Part shown: piece by piece, positions 47,227-58,520 of the stretch
How the letters are laid out: the number at the start of each line of letters is the position of its first letter
Position numbering within the stretch: position 1 is the stretch's first letter
NCBI GenBank assembly: GCA_021464415.1
Contig: CM038466.1
Coordinates: forward strand, 25,979,017-26,043,016
Reading direction: 5' to 3'
DNA from: Lonicera japonica
Taxonomy: Eukaryota; Streptophyta; Magnoliopsida; Dipsacales; Caprifoliaceae
DNA length: 64,000 bases
Notes under the pieces: model-generated
What the model was told of the DNA's origin: nothing
Databases searched by the model: none
Seen by the model: only the letters and a program-made list of their open reading frames with translations
Translations under genes and position numbers: made by a program

Positions 47227-47492
47227 GTGTGTGTGAGAGAAATTTTTTGTTATCGTGAAGAAAGATCATGTACGAATAGCATCACGTGTTTGTTATCAAT
47301 ACCAATAATTTGATGCGATTTCGATAATTAAAGTTTTCTCTTTGATTTTATAGTGGGCAAATTTGAAGGGCTATAATTAGATACTAAATTCATTTTTATT
47401 ACTGTTGAACAAAAACATATGGTGCCATCCACACACGAAAGGGTAAATTTTGAGGATTGATGTGCAGGATAAGTGACCTCATAGTACCCTTA
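46968..47492. other. Intergenic with CT/AT compound microsatellite
   Basis: A (CT)n(AT)n(GT)n compound microsatellite spans about 47173-47235. No gene is seen. Confidence 0.5.
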
Positions 47493-48025
47493 GGCCTCGT
47501 TTGATTCAGGTATTAGGGTCAGTTGGATTAATAATACCAGTATTAATAGTACTAGACTATTAATCCTGGTATTAATTTAATACCAATACTCTGTTTGATT
47601 CATGCAGTATTAATACTGAGATATTTCATGCTGATGTTAATATCATGTTTTATTCTGTAACTCGTATACGGGATTATATTTTGGACTAACAAAATAAAAA
47701 AAAAATTAAAAAAACATTTTTTTTTAAAAATAAAATATAGTACCACCTCCCCCTGGTATTTTTAAAATTTTAAAAAAAATTTTAAAATAATAATAATATA
47801 GTAGTAGTAGTAGTGGCATTTTTGAAAATATATAATTCATTTTTCTTAATCCTGGATAAACAATACCACCTCCTCCTTGGTATTAAATTATACCACAAAT
47901 AGTTGTATTAAGTTAGTACCGGTATTAGTAATCCCAGCACATTTGTGCAAATCAAACAAGGTATTATAAAAAAAGTGGTATTAATAATCCCATCACACTT
48001 TTTAATACCCGAATCAAACGAGGCC
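47493..48025 (-). mobile_element. PIF/Harbinger (Tourist-like) MITE, copy 2
   Basis: Ends GGCCTCGTTTGATTC and GAATCAAACGAGGCC are perfect 15-bp inverted repeats, flanked by TTA on both sides (47490-47492 and 48026-48028). It is the same family as 9514-10025 but lies in reverse orientation. The interior is AT-rich and non-coding. Confidence 0.9.
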
Positions 48026-48150
48026 TTACTGTTTTAACTTATCAAAGGGACAAAATATCGAGGGGAGTATCTTGCATGTATATAAGAAAAAAGGTTCTTT
48101 CACATTTCATTTTTTAACCATTCATGTATGTCTTGAAACTGGTCCTGACA

Positions 48151-48480
48151 CAGTGGCGGATGGAGGGGGGGGGGGCTGGGTCCCCCCGAGATATTTTAAA
48201 CCCCCATTAGTATTAGTATTTTTTTTATATAAATATAGTTGTTGGCACTCTTTAAATAAAATTATATATTTTTATTTTGTTATAAATTTTTTTATCTCTA
48301 AAAATTATTTTAGAGTGTTAATTTTTTTATGGAGTGTCAATAGTTATACCCATTATTATTTATATTATAAGTATTCAATAAATTTAAGTGGTTGTGGTTC
48401 CTCTTAATAAATTTATAGAGTATCATATTTTTTATGTTGTGTTTTGGCCCCCCATACTTCAAATTCTAGATCCGCCACTG
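48151..48480. mobile_element. Tip100-like hAT MITE with perfect target duplication
   Basis: Termini CAGTGGCGGA and TCCGCCACTG are perfect 10-bp inverted repeats. Flanking octamers are identical: TCCTGACA at 48143-48150 and 48481-48488. A G homopolymer (48163-48176) lies near the left end. The 330-bp interior is non-coding. This is the cleanest insertion in the window and is probably fairly young. Confidence 0.92.
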
Positions 48481-48580
48481 TCCTGACATAATGTTAACAT
48501 ATTGATATACACATTTTTTAACCTTTCACACTTCTCTTTTGCATTCATTTAATAACTTGCAAAAAACATATTGATATACA

Positions 48581-49470
48581 CAGTGGCGGATATAGGAATT
48601 AACCGGTAGTGGGGGTCCTTACAAATTTTTGCAAAAAGGAAAAAGTTAAACTCAACAAAAAATAGTGAAAGTCACCTTATTATATATCTTAAGAATTAAA
48701 AAATAAATAAATTGTAACGTGTTATTTAGGGCATGGCTGTTGAAATTTTTAATAATTCCTTTTAGAGCACTTCAAATCCATCACACATGTAAATAAAGTT
48801 TCTCTAAAAATACAAAAAAGTTGTAATAAAAAAAATCTTCTTAGAGAATTAGATAACATATTTAAAGTGCTACATGCTAGCCATACCATTTATTTATATA
48901 TGGAATAATTTATGCAACTAAGCACAATAATAATAGATAATTTATATATTATATTAATTAAAATAAAATTGCTAAATATGTAGATTGCTTTGTAAACCCA
49001 AAAAAGTAAATAAATCAGCAAAACAACCAAAAAGAAAGAGGGAAAAAGAAAAAGGAATGAGAGGTCTTGATCTAACTACCTTGTGCAAAATTTGCAAGAC
49101 ATGTGAACCTACAACTATTTGAACTATCAATATACGAAGTCTAAAAAAAAAAACACTATCAATGTACATACAGATTAAAGAATTCGCATGTATAAATATT
49201 TGAAGAGAGGAACGTGCCCCACTGATCGCTACTTATCTCCACCAATGCATATATATTTGGATTTCATCACCCTCTCTCACTCACAACTTACAAAGCCCAC
49301 ATGCCCCATCAGAGTCTTTCATATCGGTCCACGTACCTCTTTTCTTTCGGTTATCAGAACTTCAACCACAATAATGCTGTAGATATATGTATGTCGGATT
49401 TGGTACGGACGTTTTTTTTAACAAATTTTTCGTTGTTAAGAAACATACCCTCATATCCGAACAGTAAATA
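48581..49470. other. Lone Tip100-like end plus intergenic
   Basis: CAGTGGCGGATATAGGAATTA at 48581 is a second copy of the same terminus, but no matching right end was found, so it is truncated. The rest, to the Stowaway at 49475, is AT-rich without a recognised gene. Confidence 0.5.
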
Positions 49471-49474
49471 TATA

Positions 49475-49761
49475 CTCCATCTGTCTCAATTTAATTGTCC
49501 ATTATTTCATTTTTAGATGTTCCAAAATAATTGTTCACTTTTTATATTTAGCAAGTCATTAATTAGAGCACTTTTTATTATTTCCAATATTACCCTTTAA
49601 GCTCTCACCACTTTGTTTATTGTAGGTCCCGCCACCTTTTTTTTATTAGGAGAAAAGTAAAGTATCATTTTTGGAAATAAGAATTTTCTCTTAAAGTAAT
49701 TATTATGTCTCCTTAATTTTTAGTTTTTCAAAGTGTGACAATTAAATTGGGATGGAAGTAG
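49475..49761. mobile_element. Stowaway-like MITE (Tc1/mariner)
   Basis: Left end CTCCATCTGTCTCAATTTAA and right end (reverse complement CTACTTCCATCCCAATTTAA) are inverted repeats flanked by TA (49473-49474 and 49762-49763). Divergence between the ends shows an older insertion than the 10211 copy. Non-coding. Confidence 0.85.
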
Positions 49762-49952
49762 TATATATATATATATATTATATATATAAAATAATATATT
49801 AAACCCATTAGAGTTCCATCAAAAATACTAGGTGAGACTTAGCGACCACAATGGTGGAGAAGGAAACAAAATTATTTGACAAGAGTATAATTGCTACCAC
49901 CCGCACAAACATGACCCACAATATTTGCACGTCACGTGGTAGTGTTATAGGT

Positions 49953-50090
49953 CCACTCTGATACCATATGTAATCACCCGGATTCACTCCCAAAATAGCT
50001 AATCCAAGTTGTAATTAAATTAAGTTCATTAAACTACAAGAACCTCTCTATTACACTACTGATATGGAATATTTGGGTCATTGTATAATA
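49953..50090 (-). repeat. LTR end and primer-binding site remnant
   Basis: On the minus strand, ...GGGTGATTACA (LTR end at 49969) is followed by TAT and TGGTATCAGAGTGG (49966 to 49953), a good match to the initiator tRNA-Met primer-binding site. The LTR would extend to the right, toward 50090 and beyond, and internal sequence to the left. No gag/pol similarity is seen at 49800-49950, so only a short piece survives. Confidence 0.55.
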
Positions 50091-50273
50091 TATATTAAAA
50101 AAAAAGGCAAGTGGTCCTTATGATGAATATAAATTATAAAATGTATTTATAACTAAAAAAATCATAAAAGAAGTTTTTTTTATGTATTAAGTACGCAGAA
50201 GTTATGTGTCTTTATAATGGAAACGACTTTTGGAGGAGCCTTTTCTATCTGTTTTCCATTCGGACTAATTTAA

Positions 50274-51463
50274 GGGGGGCGTATTCAATTGAGATTTTAA
50301 AAGATTATTTTGGGATAAATAAGTCCACTAGATTTTAAAAGATTATTTAAGAATGTAATGACTTATCAGATTTTTTTTAAAGATTTTTTATACTAGGATT
50401 TTTTTTGTTTGGATTTTAAAAGACTATATCATAAAGAATTTATAAGATTTGAAAGGACCACATGAAATCAAATGGAATTGAACAAAGCAAACATTCAAAG
50501 TTACAAGAGTCAATAAAAAAGATAACAAAGAAACACAATTTTAATTGAAGTGTTAGAATTTTTATATACACAACCACTATTTTTTTATACATAATATCCG
50601 TTCTTTCTCCAAGTCTAAAAAAACAGGAATATTTTCTCGCAACTAGGCAGGAATATTTTCTAAAAAAATAGGAATATTTTCTCCAATCTCATAATATTTT
50701 TATATACTCAACCACTATTTTTTTATACATAATAATTTCTAAATATATATATATATATATATAATATCCGTTCTTTCTCCGAGTCTCCTTCTCCATGTTT
50801 TTTCTTTCTATATATATATATATATATTAAATCGATATATATAAAATACACTTTGTTTGCTCTGACGATTAAATGTATACTTTATTAATGATGTATATTT
50901 TTTTAAAGTATACTTTATATATATATTAAAGAAAAGGACAAAAGCTACTGTTTATACATTGATTTTCTTATTTTTTTTATTTTTGCCGTAAGACATGCAT
51001 ATATATGTGTGTACCCTAGGTTATATATATTATTTTTATATATATATAAAGTACACATTGATATATATATATATATATATAATTAGTTAAGGTTTTATAT
51101 ATGTTGTTAGCATTACATGTTTTGTTCGTATATATAATCATATTTTATCTGTCAAATTTATACATTATATAAATTACATATAATTCTATATTATGTAAAT
51201 TGTACATGTTAAAAATATATATAGTTTAGCTGTTCAATTATGGAAGATATCATATTTTGTTATAAGCCACTTATTCATATATACAATCATATTTTTATTT
51301 GTTATAAACCACTTATTTATTTTTATTTGTACACAATGATAGATATGATTATCATTATATCTGTTCTTTCTCCAAGTCTCCTTCTCCATGTTTTTTCTTT
51401 CTATATATATATAATATCCGTTATATATAATATCCGTTTCAAATCTGCAATGCTCATCCTCAA

Positions 51464-51504
<41 letters not shown>

Positions 51505-52033
51505 TACTACTATACATGTTTGATTCTCCTAATTGTTGTATATAATACATAATAGCAACATGGCATATAACAAATATACAAAAAATATACGCAAGAAGAC
51601 ATAGCATGAGAAGGAAGCAATACTTTATTCACGAAGAACTATTCAACTTTACGAAGAGCTGCTCAACTTCTTTACGAAGAGCTGCTCAACTTCTCTAGCA
51701 GAAAAAAAAATCTCACGTGAAAAGTCTCATGGGTTAGGGTGAGATTTTTTATAGGGTTTGGTATTTATACCTCCCACTAAAAAGTCACACAAATTCCTAG
51801 TTTAAAAAAAATCCATCGAAATTAGCAAGTTTTTGAATACCAAAAGACTTTTTGTTACTTGTTTAAAGTTCTAATTGAATACCACTAGATTTGGATACTC
51901 TTTTTAAAATATCCTAATAATCCTGATTGAATACCACAAGACTTATTTAGATTATTTAAAAGTCTTAATTGAATACCGCAAGACTTATTTATCTCAAAAT
52001 AGTCTTTTAAAATCCTAATTGAATACACCCTCC
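50274..52033. mobile_element. PIF/Harbinger-type element, 1.76 kb, non-coding
   Basis: The left terminus has GGGGGGCGTATTCAATTGAG followed by ATTTTAAAAGA, and the right terminus reverse-complements to GGAGGGTGTATTCAATTAGG followed by ATTTTAAAAGA. Similarity extends about 50 bp. TAA flanks both sides (50271-50273 and 52034-52036). The interior is filled with TA microsatellites and repeats: TATCCGTTCTTTCTCC near 50595, 50763 and (as TCTGTTCTTTCTCC) 51359; TTTTTTTATACATAATA near 50580 and 50716; and ACGAAGAGCTGCTCAACTTC units at 51631-51696. There is no transposase. Confidence 0.8.
51631..51696 (+). repeat. Three-copy 20-23-bp tandem repeat
   Basis: ACGAAGARCTRYTCAACTT units start at 51631, 51651 and 51674 inside the Harbinger-type element. 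Confidence 0.85.
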
Positions 52034-52631
52034 TAAATCTTCTATATCAAGAAATTGATTACAGTTCGCACGCACATCACATAACTTAAGTATTCTAATA
52101 TTTTTAGAATGAAACTAACTTCAACTTAAACGGTTTGAACTATATTCCGGTGAGATTCTTAACCTTCAATGATTTTATCAAATATTTAACTCTTTTTCTT
52201 TTATACTTGTATTTTGAGTGACAAATATAACACGTAATTTGTTGTCACAAACCTGCCGATTAACTTAACTTAATTTTATATACCAAATATGTAATCTAAA
52301 TATGCAAATGCTATTCAAGTAAAAAATATATATTCAACAGTACAAATTAAGTTGTAACTCCAATGCATTAAAATTACACATTTAAGTTCATTTCTAAATT
52401 ACCGAATTTTCTACTAGTTAGATACTATGGTCATTTTTTCCCGAGTATTAAACAACTCAAGTAATAAATAAGGATAAAAATATTTGATAAAATTATTCTA
52501 TACTCGTTAAATAAAGTTTCAGCAGGTACAAGAGTCCAGCAGTAAAATCCAACAGAAAATGATCCATCCAATCCAATGAACAATAACAAAAAGGGGAGTG
52601 GGATCTGATCCGTTGATTTGATACAACAACG
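52034..52631. other. Intergenic stretch
   Basis: No gene or repeat was recognised. Confidence 0.4.
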
Positions 52632-52723
52632 TTAAAATGGATGCCCATTTTGAAAATGAAAATTGTCGCCTAGGAGAACATCACATAACATGCACATGAC
52701 CCCATGTAACACACACAAACATG

Positions 52724-52737
<14 letters not shown>

Positions 52738-52785
<48 letters not shown>

Positions 52786-52969
52786 AAACAATGGAAATTA
52801 AAGAAAGCAGCACTCCCAAGCACTGTTATATTTACCGACAGCTTCACGTTCCTCCGCCGCTCGGATCCCTCTGCCCGATACGCCGCTTTTTACCCTTTGC
52901 CTCTTCGTTTCACTTCACTTCACCCCCCCTTCTACTATTCCCCTTTGGTCCCCCACCACCAAGCACCCA

Positions 52970-53008
<39 letters not shown>
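52738..53008 (-). pseudogene. GC-richer island with possible exon relic
   Basis: Bordered by a (TA)n(GA)n tract (52738-52785) and a (CT)n tract (52974-53008), this island is clearly GC-richer than its surroundings. On the minus strand around 52808-52880 it reads SERRRNVKLSVNITVLGSA, which resembles the beginning of the small plant domain usually continuing GPIRFVV (DUF7054-type proteins). The similarity stops at LGSA, there is a stop just upstream (KG*KAAYRAE), and no continuation is visible. It could be a truncated first exon or a coincidence. The plus-strand frames are microsatellite-driven. Confidence 0.25.
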
Positions 53009-53011
<3 letters not shown>

Positions 53012-53473
53012 CACAAATAATAGATATTGAATTACACGCAATATATATGTACCGCTTATATTTTTTGCACGTACATGATTTAATTTAAAAAAAAATTAAA
53101 TTAAAGAATGGTCTTGATTTAATGGATAAAACTTTTTTTATTAATTTGATATCATAAGCGCCCTTTAAAAGTAGTAGCTTTTCTTTCGATGGTTGGTGAT
53201 GATATGTTTTTCAAATTTAAGGTAATCATAATTTTTAAAGCCTGAAATATGATTTCATAATTTTTCATATTTATTAAAAGTCATATATATATATATATAG
53301 TCCATTTATTGAGTATTCTTATCCCATATTCTAAACAGCATGTCATCATGCATTAGGTGAAATATACTTTCACAAAATATAATTCATGTAATTAATACCA
53401 CTGGTAAAAATAAGTGATAAGAATCGTATATAAGAAAAATATTTTCCATCTATATATATATTAGTGGAATAGC

Positions 53474-54407
53474 CACTACAAGAATTTTATCTTTATACGA
53501 CTATTTTTAAAATTAACTTTATGTCAGTTTTGAAGAAAGAGTCATTTTTGGGAAAAAAAAGTCATTTTTGTTTATTTTTTATGACTTTTTCAGATTAATT
53601 GTCATGTATGTCTAGTAACTTTATGTCAATTTTATCAAAAAAGTCATAAAAGATAATTTTTTTTTGTTATTTTTATGATTTCTTTTTTGGAAAAAGTCAT
53701 TTTTGTTTATTTTTTTATGACTCTTCCAGATTAATTGTCATGTATGTCTAGTAACTTTATGTCAATTTTATCAAAAAAATCATAAAAGATAATTTTTTTT
53801 TTGTTATTTTTATGACTGTTTTCTAGAAAATGTTATCTTTATTTATTTTTATAACTATTGTGGCGTTAATACTTATACATTAGCCATAAGTTACTTTTGA
53901 GAAAAGTATTTTAAAGTTAATTTTATGTTCATTTTTGACAAATATAATTATAAAAGGTAAAAATATTCTAGTGTTATGAGAATTTTAAAAATTTGAGTTA
54001 TATATATATTGAATAAGAAAAAAGTTTCAGATGTATATTTTTAAATACTGAATGGGAAAATGTTTTAAATTAAAGTGAAGTCTTTATGTGTAAGGAAAAG
54101 GAGAATTGTAGTAATAAGAAATAAAATTAAATAGTAACCATATAATTACGACGGTGCTACTTAGTATGGTGGTTTTGTGCTTCTTGTTGTATTAATTGCA
54201 TGTTGATGTTGAGGTCCTAAGATCAAGTCCTGCAAGCAACAATTTTTATTTTCCTTTTGAAAGTGATATATGTGACCTTTTTTGTTTTTAACATAAACTT
54301 TTTATGGCTCTCAACCTTATGACATTTTTTCACCATTAGAAAAACAATCATAAATAAACTTTTATGACTCTTTTTAAAAATCATAAAAAGGTTAAATTCT
54401 AGTAGTG
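53474..54407. mobile_element. CACTA (En/Spm) non-autonomous element
   Basis: The left end CACTACAAGAATTTTAT and the right end, reverse-complementing to CACTACTAGAATTTAAC, are CACTA-type terminal repeats. The flanking trinucleotides are AGC and GGC (one mismatch). The interior has many GTCATTTTT/ATGACTTTTT subterminal motifs in both orientations and a 135-bp tandem duplication (copies from 53561 and 53696). A SINE-like patch (GTCCTAAGATCAAGTCCTGC, near 54214) lies inside. No transposase. Confidence 0.85.
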
Positions 54408-56496
54408 GGCGGATACTTTCCGGTATATGTTAAGAAATGTACTTCTCTAAATGTTAGCCCAAGGCTAGGAATGAATTATAAAATTAACACATTTTGAGGT
54501 TTCGAATTGAATTATGTTTACAAAGATGCTAAAAAGATCAACCGTTGAATTTGATTTTTTTTTTCATAATTGAAATTATTTATTTTAATTTTTTAAGTAA
54601 TATAGAGTATTCACTATAATGTACGCACGTATATCATAATAAGTTATACCACACCATATTTTACCAAAAATTAGCAAGAACATTAAGTGTTTATTTAATT
54701 AATTATCATATATACAGTTAATATAACAATATTTGATGAATGATTGCCCTTAAATATAACAAAAATGCGCAAAATTAGAAAATTATCCCACTATAGCATA
54801 TAATAGAAAGTACCTACTATTCTTCTCCTATATATATATTGACAATATATCTACTTACTTAATTACCTAATTAGTAAACTAAATAATGTGTGACTGTATG
54901 AGACTTGTATAAAACACCTATAATGCACTTCCAATACGTTAATTCATTTAAGTTCACTAGTCGCACATTAATTTTCCGCACACACATAATGTTTCTGGAT
55001 TAGATATATATTGGGATTAGATCGAAGGGGACAATGTTAAATTGTGGCTTTTATGCGCATTTTAATGGCCTCCACAAAAGGAAAGACCAGCATGAGCATT
55101 ATAATTGATGGAAATTTATATTTTATAATTAAGGCGTATACTAACATGATTCAATTAAAAAAAAGAGAAAAAATATTGTGGACGCTATGTGGTGAAGAAC
55201 TAATCTGCACCGGTCTAAGTTATATTGTTAGAATTCTCTAATTATTTTCGAAAAAAAGATGTTCTAGAGTAAGACTGAAAGATAAAATGCGATGAGATTT
55301 TTGTAAATCAAAGCTATATTTTCACTTTGCATGTGGATGGGTGTAAAACTTTTTAATTTTATGCCAATGTAACTTAAACATTTTCATATACGTGTGTACG
55401 TATATATTTATATGAGTGGTATTATTGCCAAACAATTATCAGTCTTAAAATTATACGGTGTAATTTCTTAAAGTAATATTATGGCAAAGATATAATAAAT
55501 TTGGCGATAAAAATAACCATTTATATAAGTAATAACTTTATAAATATAATTTATATAAGCAGTACATCAAGATAAATGTGGAAGGAAGAGGTAACGAGAT
55601 TTGAATCCTGACCGCACAATTAGAATTATAATCACTCTATCACTAGGTTAGCTATGAAACCATATTATATTGTGTAGTTGCATTAGTACTAATGAAGATA
55701 ATTTAGTATAATCAAAGGAGTTCAATTGTTTACTTAGATATAAAATTGTTCCACCATGTTAGTGCCTACTTTTATTTATTCACACGCTTTATTGCTTTTT
55801 CTCTGTTTAATTAACTATAAACATATATGTGGCATATGTGCAAATTAATTAGTGTTGTAGCGGTCCCACTTAAGGGTGGTATATTCCCAAATTTGGTGCA
55901 TCCCTTGGCATTTGATTCTCAATTTGTAGGGGGAAATGATTTTTCTATTTCCTCTGGGAAGTGCTTAAATATTTTGATCAAAATCATACTAGGTGTTATA
56001 ATAATATATATTACCAAATAGCATAATGATTCTTAATTGTAATAATTAACGCGTACAAATATATGTGATGTTCGATTTGAGTGGAAGAGACAAGTGGGAG
56101 AGAGAGAGAGAGGGGGGGGGGGGGGGCGGAGGTCTATGTTCCAGTATGATAATGCAAAATATATATGTCGCAAAGGTATTTTTGGTCACAATGTATTTGA
56201 AACCTTCCAGAATAAACTAATGCACAATGTATTCGAGATATGTTATAAATTAAGTTTGGTAAATGTGATGGTAGGTTATAGGATTATTAAGATATGGATT
56301 AGAATCCCTGGATCGCTTTATATTGCATATTGTTCGATTAAAAATTTCCTATCAAACCATAAAAGTGGAATCAAATTTTACTTTCGATCGAGATCTCTCT
56401 GGTTTAATCTCGTCTATTACTAACAGGAGGTGATGTAAACAAATCAAGAATATGGGTTAGAGTTTCTTATGGAAAGAGAAATATTTTCTCCAACGG
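54408..56496. other. Intergenic stretch
   Basis: No gene was recognised. It includes a minus-strand SINE-like fragment at about 55586-55660 (B-box-like GTCAGGATTCAAATCTCG) and a GA tract running into a G homopolymer (about 56099-56126). Confidence 0.4.
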
Positions 56497-56533
56497 TATA
56501 TATTCGTTACAAAAGGGCTATTTTGGTGTAGTG
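56497..56533 (-). mobile_element. CACTA terminus, single end
   Basis: On the minus strand this reads CACTACACCAAAATAGCCCT, then TTTGTAACG, a typical CACTA left terminus whose body would extend to lower coordinates. No partner end was found to its left, so the element is truncated. Confidence 0.5.
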
Positions 56534-56816
56534 ATAAAGGTAACACGGAAACGACACAACACAATGTCGTATTTTTTTTGTTAAAACAAACACAACACAA
56601 CAAGAAAAACACGAATGAGACGATGAACAGTTCCATTCAATTAGTATGTTATTTAAATGATTGTTATCTGTAACTTTAATGTTATGAGAATAATAATAAC
56701 AAGAAACTCGAAATATAATTTTAGGATAAGGATGATAGTACGTGCAATTATAATTCTTTAGTGGTATAAAATATAATTTATGGAATTAACTAATTCATAA
56801 TCGAATTAGGAATATT

Positions 56817-57020
56817 CCTACTAAACTTAGCCAAAAACCGTTATAAAAAATAGTTTTTGTAATGGACTAAAAACATTGCTAATCCGTTACTATACTAATT
56901 ATAGTAACGGATTTACCCTGTTAAAAATACTGTACAACTGTTATAACTGCACAAAAAAGTAATTAAATATTTGATGGTTTGTTATGGACCAAATCCGTTA
57001 CTAATAAGAAAACTGTTAGA
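56817..57020. repeat. CACTA-like subterminal repeat cluster
   Basis: Short units CCGTTACTA, TAGTAACGG, ACCGTTAT and TTGTAATGG alternate in both orientations, including the palindrome CCGTTACTAT-actaat-TATAGTAACGG near 56897. Such clusters bind the transposase near CACTA ends. It lies on the 3' side of the transposase fragment that follows. The exact terminus near 56817 (CCTACTAAAC) is eroded. Confidence 0.5.
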
Positions 57021-57383
57021 TGTTTGTAATGGTTCATAGCTCTTAAAGAGTATAAATTAATTAATTTATATATATATAGCACATTACAAATTCCTTTAGC
57101 AGTAGATGCAACCAATTTTAGCAGCATAGTTTTAGCTGCACGGTACAAATTCCTATAAAATGATCAAATGTCATCATACAAACTAATATTCATCTAAAAA
57201 CCAAACCAATATTCTTACAAAACATGTTCGTCCATAAATATAAGGTACCAAAAATGTCGAACCATACATCAAATTAACATACTCAAACCAAAATGGCCAA
57301 GTTAAAATATAAAATTATATTAAAATACTATCATGTCCAAAAAATAAATACTCAAAAGTGCACATAACAAAGATAAAAGTAAA

Positions 57384-58080
57384 CTAGATACACTTTAACC
57401 AAGGCTCGAACCAAATTATATTACTACCAGCAAGATAGGCAGAGAAAGTATGATTACCATCTTGAGGGAACCATATTGGAGCATTCGTTTTTAATACTTT
57501 ATCAATATAGACTTTCTTTTCACTAATACCAACCTTCCTACCATAACAAATTTCAGCTGTTGCATTTGTCACGACGTACCCCTTGGCTAATTCTTTATTT
57601 TTTCTATCAATAAATATAACCGAGGGTTTGTCGGACAAATTAGGACTTTCAACGGGGCTCGGGGTGAAAATCTTATCCAAATTTTGAGCTAGGTTATAAG
57701 AGCGATGAACGAAGTTACTAACAAACTCGCTTTTAGGCATTGTCATCACAAGCGGTGAACCATGATTAAAATCAACCATCATATTTTGCATAGTACCCTA
57801 CATTGTTAATTAGAAATCTTGAAATTGTATTTTCGTTGCTTCGTGGACGTATGATGTGAATTCATCATTCAATGCATTAATTCCTTCTTTTTCTACTTTA
57901 TTGGCTTCTTCTTTCATCTTTGCTATCCGTAAGTGAACAAATTGCTTTTTGGTAACATGTGAACCAACTCCACGAACTTGTCCCCTTGTATCCTTGTTGA
58001 AAACATCAGACAATCCGTCGTTCTCAGTAGTATTATTAGATACCTTTCCATTTTTTTTTGCTTCATTAACTTTATCCTAT
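57384..58080 (-). pseudogene. Plant CACTA transposase fragment (Ptta/En/Spm type)
   Basis: Two minus-strand pieces lie in order. The first, about 58080-57810, contains LSDVFNKDTRGQVRGVGSHV and TKKQFVHLRIAKMKEE followed by a charged helical segment, which matches the C-terminal part of plant Ptta/En/Spm transposase-like proteins. After a stop, the second (57791-57384, 135 aa) contains KPSVIFIDRKNKELAKGYVV and continues to IWFPQDGNHTFSAYLAGSNI, resembling the small beta-rich C-terminal domain of the same proteins. The join may be an intron or a disabling change. The N-terminal catalytic portion is absent from the adjoining sequence, so this is a remnant. Confidence 0.65.
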
Positions 58081-58289
58081 CAAAGTTACAAGTTAAGAAC
58101 GCTAGAAATTGCAAACAATGTGCAGTTTGAGATTCATTTTGTAATGCAAACTACAATAGTTATGCTCGGTAAACTTATGCTTAGTTTGGCTGCAACTAGA
58201 GCCAATATACACATAATAAACATAAGCAACACATAGTCTAAAATTCAACCAATATACATCCTAAAATTGACATAAAATTTAGCCACTAC

Positions 58290-58520
58290 ATAGTCTAAAA
58301 TCTAATAAAATATAGCTAACACAATATTGTAAAAAATAGTGTAATCAGCAACTAAAAAACAGTATAATCAGCCCCTAAATTTGAGCACCAAAATAGTGTA
58401 ATCAACCACAAAAATTCCAGTGTAATCAGCCACTAAAAGATAATGTAATTAGACCCTAAATTTTAGCAATAAGACAGTGAAAGTGGCCTAAAAATATTGT
58501 CATTAGCACTCTTAAACAGT
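58290..58520 (+). repeat. Degenerate short tandem repeats (GTGTAATCAGCC type)
   Basis: Variants of AGTGTAATCAGCCACTAAA recur about seven times at 20-40-bp spacing. They lie just 5' of the CACTA transposase fragment, in what may be its intron or subterminal region. Confidence 0.65.

Noticed and set aside
52663..53088. 141-codon plus-strand frame
   Set aside because: Mostly translated TA/GA/CT repeats at both ends; the central part is better explained by the minus-strand relic or by non-coding leader-like sequence.
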